Shown in pieces: positions 1-6,071 of a stretch of DNA of 13,702 nucleotides (position 1 is the first letter of the stretch; each line of letters begins with the position of its first letter). Source of the DNA: Candidatus Melainabacteria bacterium (GTDB lineage Bacteria; Cyanobacteriota; Vampirovibrionia; LMEP-6097); NCBI GenBank assembly GCA_028817775.1, contig JAPPOW010000079.1, positions 1-13,702 of the forward strand, in the 5' to 3' direction. The translations under genes and the position numbers were made by a program. A model generated the notes under the pieces. It was not told the DNA's origin. It saw nothing but the letters and a program-made list of their open reading frames with translations, and searched no databases.

Positions 1-846
1 TTCATAGATTGTGTCTTTGGACACGCTCATATTTTGTTTAACTGTTTTGTAGTAGCTATGTGCTGAAAATGTTTTGGCACTATTGGTGAACAAATGTTTG
101 AGCAAGTCTTTTAGCAGACTAGTGTTACGCAAGGAATACCTATCAACAAGATCTCTGTAAACTATAGAATTGAAATATTCCTGCAATATCTTGCGGTCCA
201 ATTCTTTATTATCAGTGAGAACAATTTCAGGGAAACCACCTTCTTCTAGATAGTTCTCAAGTTCTTTGATAATTTGATAACGTTGTTTAGAATAAGCAAA
301 GTTTTTTTTGAGCTTAATGCCCTTGAAACCAAGGTATTCACGGAAATCTAGTGGATAGAGAGGAAAACTAATTGACCTACCTCTTAAAGAACTAGCAATC
401 TCCTGACTTAGTAAACTTGCTGAGGAACCAGTAATAAAAATTTTGGCTTTAGTCTTGTCATCTAATCTACGAACAAAAGTTTCCCAACCCTCTATATTTT
501 GGATTTCATCAAAGAAAAAAAACACTTCCTGGTTTTGATTTTCAGGATAAAGTTCATTATATGCTTCAGTCAAATCATTCAGCTCACTAGAATTCAATGG
601 CAGTAATCTATCATCTTCAAAATTGATATAAATTATCCTCTCCCGCACAATTCCCTCTTGGCGGAGTTTTGAAATAAGCTCATAGAAGTAAAATGTTTTG
701 CCACTACGTCTTGGTCCATAGAAGACCATGATTTTGGGGCTTTTGAGTATCTCTTTCAACTCAACTAGCTCTCTACTGACCAGATCTGGAGAATCTGAGT
801 CAAGAAACTCTTCTATAATCAATTTAAATTGAGCCTTCTTTGACAT
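1..846 (-). CDS. AAA_14-type ATPase, 3' end missing
   Basis: I translated this frame from the ATG at 846 to the window edge: 282 residues with no stop, so the C-terminal part lies outside. A Walker A motif GPRRSGKT is at residues 44-51. A hydrophobic Walker B strand ending in FFDEIQ is at 111-116, a sensor-like ITGSSA at 138-143 and candidate arginine fingers in SLRGR at 153-157. This order, followed by FPLYPLDFREYL (161-172) and GGFPE (203-207), is typical of the AAA_14 plus DUF4143 family of P-loop ATPases, found widely as stand-alone genes of unclear cellular role; some behave like mobile accessory genes. The DUF4143 part would begin near the window edge. An extended -10 promoter lies just upstream, so it is probably a single-gene unit. 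ATP binding is well supported; the biological role is unknown. Confidence 0.88.
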   Translation of the reverse strand, partial: MSKKAQFKLIIEEFLDSDSPDLVSRELVELKEILKSPKIMVFYGPRRSGKTFYFYELISKLRQEGIVRERIIYINFEDDRLLPLNSSELNDLTEAYNELYPENQNQEVFFFFDEIQNIEGWETFVRRLDDKTKAKIFITGSSASLLSQEIASSLRGRSISFPLYPLDFREYLGFKGIKLKKNFAYSKQRYQIIKELENYLEEGGFPEIVLTDNKELDRKILQEYFNSIVYRDLVDRYSLRNTSLLKDLLKHLFTNSAKTFSAHSYYKTVKQNMSVSKDTIYE

Positions 847-867
847 AATTTCTTCTTATATAAGGAA

Positions 868-876
868 ATTATACCA
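868..876 (-). promoter_or_regulatory. extended -10 promoter of the AAA_14 ATPase gene
   Basis: On the minus strand this reads TGG followed by TATAAT, a perfect -10 hexamer with the TGn extension. It ends 21 nt before the ATG at 846, giving a predicted leader of about 14 nt. No good -35 hexamer is present at 16-18 nt, as expected for extended -10 promoters. An AAGAAG stretch between promoter and ATG is only a weak ribosome site. Confidence 0.5.
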
Positions 877-945
877 TATTTATACCCTTTATAACCTGAA
901 ACTACTGGCCAGCACTTTCCTTTTATAACAGGAAGGTTTACCAGA

Positions 946-2640
946 TTATTGCTTCTTCTCTTCATAAACTGATTTTCTGTACTTAGCTGTAGCTTTGGCG
1001 TCTGCAATCATTTTGGCAGCAGCCTTATCAAAGACCGGCTCAAAAGGTCTCTTGACCATCTCCATCATAATCCCCAAGAATTTCTTACCACGACTTGTAA
1101 GTCTTGAAAGGTCAGCACTCATATTTTGGTAGAAGCGACCATAGTTTTGCTGGTGATGCTCGACGTCCGCCAGTCTTGTTATAGCAGCTTGTAATTCTAC
1201 TTGGCTAAACTCACCACGTTTACTAGCAGTATTCAAACAACGAATAATTTGATCTAGCTTTACAAACAAGTGTCCGAGATAGCTCCTTTCATCAGCATTT
1301 GGTTCAGCATATTGACTTTCAGAAGCAGAGAGTTCTTTGAGAGTCAGCCTAGTGTCTTTGCGAATCGCTTTAGCAAATGGATGCTGCTGTTCTTGCAAAG
1401 CTAAAAATGTCAGCAAGTCATAAATACAATAATCAATAGGGAAAGCTTGACGAGCATCGATTACTTTTTGGTGTTCTGCATTTGGTTTAGAACAAGCATC
1501 AACAAATCTTAGAGTCCGCTCTTCAGCGACATAATGCATATTGTGCGGGAATAGATCATAGAAATTAATGCCCTCACGAGCCATACCCTGGTAATAACGA
1601 ATCATATTGACTAGCTCATTATCAGAAATACCTTGGGTTAGATAAGGATTACGGTAAGTGTCACTTGGATCTGGTGCTGCTTTATGTAGCAATTTAGTTT
1701 CAATATCTTGGCTTGCTCTTTGATATAAGTTATCGCCAGGCTGGAAGACGGTGGCTAGCACTGTAGTATTGGCTTTGTCCTGATGACCAAGGTAAAAGCA
1801 CTGACCATCAGCTTCATAGGCTGCAAGTTTTTGTGAGAAGTGATCAGCTTCACCAATTTTGGCTGCAAAGCGTTTTGAAAATTCAGTTAGCTTGTTTAGT
1901 TCTGGAAATTCATCATCAAGAGGTGCAAACATTTTGCTTGGAGGCACACCCTCTCTAGTAACTGGTACCTTGAGTACATAGTGAGGGACCAGCGGATCGT
2001 CTTTGGACGCTGCCACTTCAAAGGCTGCTCCACTAAAGCCAATCCCCAATAATTTATAACCAGCATCTTGCAAAGCTTGGTCTTCTCGAATTGCTCTAAT
2101 ATAATGACTGCGGGTTTTCTCAGTCACGATCCGTGGCAACTTGGAATTTAAAAAATCAAGCGTGCCGTATTTATGTTTCTGTTCATCAATACAAGCTTGC
2201 TTGAGAGCATCCGGCAAATCATGACGCCAAATATCAGCTTGAAATTCTTGAGTGATATTAGAGTCGATTAGCTCTGCTAATTCTTCAGCACTAGCAGCCG
2301 CTGCAGGCATCGTCACTGGACAATCAACTCCCTTGAGTGCATTAAATTTTTCAATCAAAGCTCGGCTAAGCTCTATCAGCTTCTCATCACCCTGACTTTT
2401 GGTCTTTCTAGTAAAAAAATCAGCTTGAAAACTACGCCAAAGCTTAAGTAATTCTTGAGGCTTCTGGGCGTAGGCCTCAAGTCGCTCAAAGCCTGCAGGT
2501 CTAGTTCCTGCTCTAATTGAAGCTATTCCTGTAGATAATGTTGCTATATCTGCAGCTACCACTGAGCTTATCTTAGCAAGATTGAGATAAGCTAGAATCC
2601 TGAGCCTTAATTTGACAAAGCTCCAGCAATAATTTAACAT
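946..2640 (-). CDS. orphan 564-aa protein with a cryptic kinase-like core
   Basis: I do not recognise this protein as a named family, but residues about 195-410 follow the order of a protein-kinase/aminoglycoside-phosphotransferase fold. There is a glycine-rich loop LGIGFSGAAFEV (198-209), a lysine in YVLKVP (K224), a catalytic-loop-like YDLFPHN (D362, N367; compare DLHPGN in APH-type kinases) and RFVDA (D381) in the place of the metal-binding DFG/IDF aspartate. All key polar residues are present, so it may be active; the substrate is unknown. The N-terminal 190 residues and the C-terminal 150 are helical and charged, without clear motifs. The start is uncertain: ATG 2640 lies only 7 bp from the start of the divergent gene and has no Shine-Dalgarno sequence; GTG at residue 27 is an alternative. 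Confidence 0.7.
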   Translation of the reverse strand: MLNYCWSFVKLRLRILAYLNLAKISSVVAADIATLSTGIASIRAGTRPAGFERLEAYAQKPQELLKLWRSFQADFFTRKTKSQGDEKLIELSRALIEKFNALKGVDCPVTMPAAAASAEELAELIDSNITQEFQADIWRHDLPDALKQACIDEQKHKYGTLDFLNSKLPRIVTEKTRSHYIRAIREDQALQDAGYKLLGIGFSGAAFEVAASKDDPLVPHYVLKVPVTREGVPPSKMFAPLDDEFPELNKLTEFSKRFAAKIGEADHFSQKLAAYEADGQCFYLGHQDKANTTVLATVFQPGDNLYQRASQDIETKLLHKAAPDPSDTYRNPYLTQGISDNELVNMIRYYQGMAREGINFYDLFPHNMHYVAEERTLRFVDACSKPNAEHQKVIDARQAFPIDYCIYDLLTFLALQEQQHPFAKAIRKDTRLTLKELSASESQYAEPNADERSYLGHLFVKLDQIIRCLNTASKRGEFSQVELQAAITRLADVEHHQQNYGRFYQNMSADLSRLTSRGKKFLGIMMEMVKRPFEPVFDKAAAKMIADAKATAKYRKSVYEEKKQ

Positions 2641-2647
2641 AAGCAGA

Positions 2648-3547
2648 ATGGTAGAAGGGCAAACTTTGACCGGCTTGAAGACTAGGCTTGAAGCAAGCTT
2701 AGCACCAAGAGTGCCAGTCTCAGAATTTCAGAGAGGATGGAAAGAAGGCCGGCTACATGAAAATGTTGCAGCAACTGAGATTGAGCTAAGGCGCAGAGAA
2801 GACTCACTTAATCCAATAGGCAAACTACCAGAAGATTTAGCTGAACTGAATCGCCTCAAAGGAATCGGCATTAGTGGTGCACTTACCGATAGCTATAGAA
2901 CAAGGTCGTCAGCCAGGGGTCTGGATATTCATGAGAGACTTGGTGATGAAGTTAGTCCTTATCTATCAGGAGCTGGTCCTTGCACCCAAGGTCCTGGTCT
3001 GAACTTCTCAACAACAATGCTTGATCAAAGAGCTGAGCCTAAGCTTGCAGAGTTTCTAAAACTCTTTGAATATTGTCACGCCTCAACTTTTATTTGTCAG
3101 GGCAGAAGCCCAAGACAAGGGGTGCCAGCAAATAGAACCTGGGGTATCTTGCCTGATCATGCCCTACCAACCGCAGTTCAAAATTATCTAACGGATGGTA
3201 ACGAGAAGATGTCACTTTTCCCAATGCATCCAAATACTTGGAGACCAAAAATAATCTCAAAAGACAAAGCTACTGAAATGATCAACTTATTAGCAGAAGA
3301 AACTAACAGCGCTAAGGCTAGCCTAGCACTACTTAGAGCAAATCTTCTGACAGCTGATTTTGAATCTCAACCCGTGATGGCAGAACTGGCTGCCCTCACT
3401 TGCCAAATGGCAGGATTAGAGGACAAGAATTGGAATCGCATGGAGGCAGAATTAGAAAAAACCAGGTTAAGCCCTCGTGAAACATACAATGCAATTGTTA
3501 ACCTTCATAGAATCAGAAAGCACCTAGCTCAACTATCTGCTAACTAA
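2648..3547 (+). CDS. orphan 299-aa hypothetical protein
   Basis: This is an open frame of normal composition that I cannot assign to a family. It has no signal peptide or membrane segment and looks cytoplasmic. The first 60 residues are charged and helical, with the segment EIELRRREDS. A central part (about 70-215) is rich in Gly, Pro and Ser and contains Cys at about 112, 143 and 150. The C-terminal third is strongly helical and Leu/Ala/Glu-rich. The ATG lacks a Shine-Dalgarno sequence and sits head to head with the kinase-like gene (7 bp apart), so the two may share control sequences lying inside each other's 5' coding region. The next in-frame ATG is more than 120 codons on, so this start or a nearby non-ATG codon is needed. 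A 100-bp gap separates it from the next plus-strand gene. Confidence 0.6.
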   Translation: MVEGQTLTGLKTRLEASLAPRVPVSEFQRGWKEGRLHENVAATEIELRRREDSLNPIGKLPEDLAELNRLKGIGISGALTDSYRTRSSARGLDIHERLGDEVSPYLSGAGPCTQGPGLNFSTTMLDQRAEPKLAEFLKLFEYCHASTFICQGRSPRQGVPANRTWGILPDHALPTAVQNYLTDGNEKMSLFPMHPNTWRPKIISKDKATEMINLLAEETNSAKASLALLRANLLTADFESQPVMAELAALTCQMAGLEDKNWNRMEAELEKTRLSPRETYNAIVNLHRIRKHLAQLSAN

Positions 3548-3647
3548 TAGCCAAAACTGCTCCCAGAGCTTTAGGATTAACCCATCCCAGCCGTCCACAA
3601 AGGTGATATTATATTCATCGCGCCAGATATTATCCAGAGGGCATGGA

Positions 3648-4862
3648 ATGTTAAACGAACTATTTTCAAGAAGAGACATGATACGCAACTCGGTAACAGG
3701 CCTAGCTGCTACTGGGCTAGGTCTCCACTCAAATGATGGCGACAATCTTCAAGCTGAAGTTACAGCTCAATATATTGAGTCAGCCCGAAAACACGGGGAA
3801 AGACTCAACGCTGATATGATTGATGATCTCTCTAATTCAGGTTTTGATTATTCTGAATTAGTATTTGACCTAGGCGAAGGTCTTGCTGCTTTTGTTGGGG
3901 ACCGTTTGGTTGGTCATAGCCAAAAAAAAGTCTTAGAATATTTCCACCATTATTTCAAAGAAATTGAGAGACTAGGCGAAGCTCTAGAATTGAAAACACC
4001 TTGCACAGTTCAGGGTCAACTGGCACAAGGAGATAGCAAAAAGCTTGAACGGAGTTTGGATACTCGCAGATGGCGAGGGCTAAGACCTTATAGAAGAATT
4101 CTCACTTCCATTGGCTGTGGTTCGGCTGCAGCAATGCTCAATGATTATTGGTCGAGTGAGCCAGAAGATAGACTGCAAGCACAGCTAGGCTATATTGATT
4201 CACAGAGCAACATTGATGAAACTAGAAAACAAACAATAAAAGACAAACTTATACGACTAAATCGTACGAAAAACAATGATAGTATTGCCAATTATGCTTT
4301 CATTAGCTCTCTTATATTCCTATCGCTAACCTCCCATGCTTCTGCGAATCTCTTAAGAGTGCATACTAATATTGAACTTCATAAACTTATTCAAGCTCAT
4401 CTCAGAAAGTTTAACCAAGTTGAAGTGAAGCTTGCAAAAAATTTATCACCACGCCTGGGTGGATGGCTACCTAAAGAATACAGCCAGTCAACAAATAAAG
4501 CTATAAGCATCAAGTTCACCCCAAGAGATCAACCTGATACTAGCAATTTCTTCTACCATCAGGAGCAAGAACTGCCTGTATATTTTGGTAAGAAACAAGA
4601 TTTAATTGATAGAGGTCTCAGCCCACATGATGCTGATGAATATGAAGGATACTTTGTGGCATACCAAGGTAAGGCTTACCCAATATACTCAATTAATGCA
4701 GAAGATTTTGCAAAAGTCCAAATTACTGTTATAGATTCTGGTGATGGTGATGATCATCATACTGATGCTGATCCAGACTCACCACCAGGCAAAGCTTTAA
4801 GGCTTCCAAGAGATATAGAAATAGTTAGAGGCAAAGCTGGTCCTAAAATTTTGACTGCTTAA
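3648..4862 (+). CDS. orphan 404-aa protein with Tat-like N-terminus
   Basis: The frame is open from GTG 3603, but ATG 3648 is preferred. It has GAGGG about 6 nt upstream and places SRRDMIR (residues 7-13) close to the N-terminus, followed by a short uncharged stretch SVTGLAATGLGL (15-26). This resembles a twin-arginine signal, although the residue after the arginine pair is followed by M rather than F and no clear signal-peptidase site is seen, so export is an inference. Later features are a hydrophobic segment ISSLIFLSL (219-227) that could be a single membrane or buried helix, and an Asp-rich run GDGDDHHTDADPD (365-377) that could bind a metal. No family recognised. The gene ends convergently with the amidotransferase gene, the two stop codons sharing TTAA at 4859-4862. 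Confidence 0.62.
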   Translation: MLNELFSRRDMIRNSVTGLAATGLGLHSNDGDNLQAEVTAQYIESARKHGERLNADMIDDLSNSGFDYSELVFDLGEGLAAFVGDRLVGHSQKKVLEYFHHYFKEIERLGEALELKTPCTVQGQLAQGDSKKLERSLDTRRWRGLRPYRRILTSIGCGSAAAMLNDYWSSEPEDRLQAQLGYIDSQSNIDETRKQTIKDKLIRLNRTKNNDSIANYAFISSLIFLSLTSHASANLLRVHTNIELHKLIQAHLRKFNQVEVKLAKNLSPRLGGWLPKEYSQSTNKAISIKFTPRDQPDTSNFFYHQEQELPVYFGKKQDLIDRGLSPHDADEYEGYFVAYQGKAYPIYSINAEDFAKVQITVIDSGDGDDHHTDADPDSPPGKALRLPRDIEIVRGKAGPKILTA

Positions 4863-5467
4863 CTAACTTTGATATCTAAGAAGTTTTCTAACAATTTATG
4901 CCCGTACTCACTAAGTATTGACTCTGGATGATACTGCACACCAATTACACTAGGAAAATCTTTTAAACTAACTGCCATGACGATATCATTGGTCTCAGCC
5001 TCCAAAACCAAAGCTGGACTGGCTTCAAGACTTGCTCTGTCAATTACTAAAGAATGGTAACGAGTTGCAGTAAAACTTTCTGGTATATCTTTAAATACAG
5101 GGTGCTTAGCAAAATGTCTGATCTCACTGGTTTTGCCATGCATTAATTCTGGTGCATGCACAACTTTAGCTCCATGCAGTTCACCCATCGCTTGCATGCC
5201 AAGACAAACTCCAAGAATAGGAATCTTATCCTTGAATTTTTCTATAATCTCTAAACTAATACCAGAATCTTTTGGTTTGCCAGGACCAGGTGAAATCAAA
5301 ATATGGCTAGGTTTAAGCTCCTCGACCTTGGCTACTACTTGATCAATTGGATACTCATCGTTGCGCCAAACTACAGTCTCTGCCCCTAATTCAGCAAAAT
5401 ACTGAACTAAGTTATAGACAAAGCTGTCGTAGTTATCAATTACTAGGACTTTTTTATTTGTAGACAT
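4859..5467 (-). CDS. class I glutamine amidotransferase, TrpG/PabA type
   Basis: This is the glutaminase subunit that releases ammonia from glutamine for chorismate amination. With TrpE it makes anthranilate (tryptophan pathway); with PabB it makes aminodeoxychorismate (folate pathway). Many bacteria use one protein for both. All hallmarks are present in 202 residues: DNYDSFVYN (11-19), oxyanion segment SPGPG (59-63), nucleophile C88 in GVCLGMQ, RYHSL (136-140), and the His-Glu pair H180/E182 in QYHPES. The length is normal. The ATG has a strong Shine-Dalgarno GGAGGA (5472-5477, 4 nt away) embedded in the end of the toxin gene, with which it overlaps by 14 bp. No synthase large subunit lies nearby, so trpG and pabA cannot be told apart; folK in the same window is only a weak hint towards folate. 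Confidence 0.93.
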   Translation of the reverse strand: MSTNKKVLVIDNYDSFVYNLVQYFAELGAETVVWRNDEYPIDQVVAKVEELKPSHILISPGPGKPKDSGISLEIIEKFKDKIPILGVCLGMQAMGELHGAKVVHAPELMHGKTSEIRHFAKHPVFKDIPESFTATRYHSLVIDRASLEASPALVLEAETNDIVMAVSLKDFPSVIGVQYHPESILSEYGHKLLENFLDIKVS

Positions 5468-5747
5468 TATATCCTCCAGAGTGCCCTCCTCTTGCTATCA
5501 ATAGCAATGATAGCCCACCATCAGACTTATAATTCCAAAGAATTCTTATATCTGAGTTTACTCTAGAGCTCCAAGCAGCTTTACCTTGTCTATCAGTCAC
5601 CTTGTGTGTTCTTAATTTTGCGTTAAAAGGATCACTAGCAAGCAATTCCAAAACACCAACCAACAAATCACTTGAAAATTTTCTTTGTTTGATCAACTTT
5701 TTAGAATCGCGACGAAATGAACTTGAATATTCTAATTTGTATTTCAT
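5454..5747 (-). CDS. RelE/YafQ-type toxin (mRNA interferase)
   Basis: This 97-aa basic protein has the compact RelE/ParE-superfamily pattern: an N-terminal SSSFRRDSKKL helix, LRTHKV (45-50), WSSRVNSDIRILW (59-71) and a C-terminal strand LLLIARGGHSGGY (81-93). Comparison with YafQ, a ribosome-dependent mRNA endonuclease, suggests H48, D66 and H89 as catalytic positions; this residue matching is my inference from motif spacing. The ATG overlaps the antitoxin stop codon in ATGA, typical of a translationally coupled type II toxin-antitoxin pair. The last codons contain the Shine-Dalgarno of the downstream amidotransferase gene. Related families (YoeB, HigB, ParE) are less likely because of the GGHSGGY ending. 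Confidence 0.85.
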   Translation of the reverse strand: MKYKLEYSSSFRRDSKKLIKQRKFSSDLLVGVLELLASDPFNAKLRTHKVTDRQGKAAWSSRVNSDIRILWNYKSDGGLSLLLIARGGHSGGYNVYK

Positions 5748-6019
5748 TCATCGTCAGCAAGAAAACGCTCGACTGTCTCTGGATCATTAAAATCAATTAG
5801 CCCAGATTCCCCTTGAGAAAATTCTTGCATTGCCTGCTCAAACTTGCGAGCAGTCTCTTCATCCATTTTTTCAACTAATTCAACACTACCATCAGCAAAA
5901 CCATCTAATAAATATTGAATAGCTTCTTTCGAATCAGTAAAGCCATATTCACTAAACTTCTGATCAAGTTTTGACTTGAGCTCCGAGTTCAATGAAATAT
6001 TAACAGCCTTTTCCGACAT
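5744..6019 (-). CDS. type II antitoxin, ribbon-helix-helix type
   Basis: This 91-aa acidic protein starts with a strand-helix-helix pattern (VNISLNSELKSKLDQ, 6-20, then DSKEAIQYLLDGF, 29-41) typical of a ribbon-helix-helix DNA-binding domain. An acidic, probably flexible C-terminal tail follows (NDPETVERFLADDE, 78-91) that would wrap the toxin. The gene precedes the toxin and overlaps it by 4 bp. By analogy with RelB/DinJ-type antitoxins it should neutralise the toxin and repress its own promoter; the perfect TATAAT directly upstream is the expected target region. It ends 53 bp downstream of fusA. Confidence 0.82.
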   Translation of the reverse strand: MSEKAVNISLNSELKSKLDQKFSEYGFTDSKEAIQYLLDGFADGSVELVEKMDEETARKFEQAMQEFSQGESGLIDFNDPETVERFLADDE

Positions 6020-6025
6020 AATGCG

Positions 6026-6031
6026 ATTATA
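6026..6031 (-). promoter_or_regulatory. TATAAT -10 box of the antitoxin-toxin-amidotransferase unit
   Basis: On the minus strand a perfect TATAAT is followed by only 6 nt before the antitoxin ATG at 6019. Transcription would start at or within one or two bases of the A of ATG, so the message is predicted to be leaderless. The -35 region is poor (a TTAAAT-like hexamer about 18 nt upstream), consistent with dependence on a regulator or with a weak promoter. It lies in the 52-bp gap after fusA. Confidence 0.5.
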
Positions 6032-6071
6032 GCATTCTAGAAAAAATAAATTTAATGCCTACGTGAAACTA

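Noticed and set aside
901..945. Possible terminator hairpin after the kinase-like gene (TTCCT...AGGAA)
   Set aside because: Only five base pairs, an 8-nt loop and no following T-run.
3533..3745. Minus-strand open frame of 70 codons between two plus-strand genes
   Set aside because: It overlaps the ends of both neighbours, has no ribosome site and an implausible composition; it is a shadow frame.
6032..6071. T-rich stretch after fusA suggesting an intrinsic terminator
   Set aside because: No GC-rich hairpin precedes the T-run; it overlaps the promoter region of the antitoxin gene instead.
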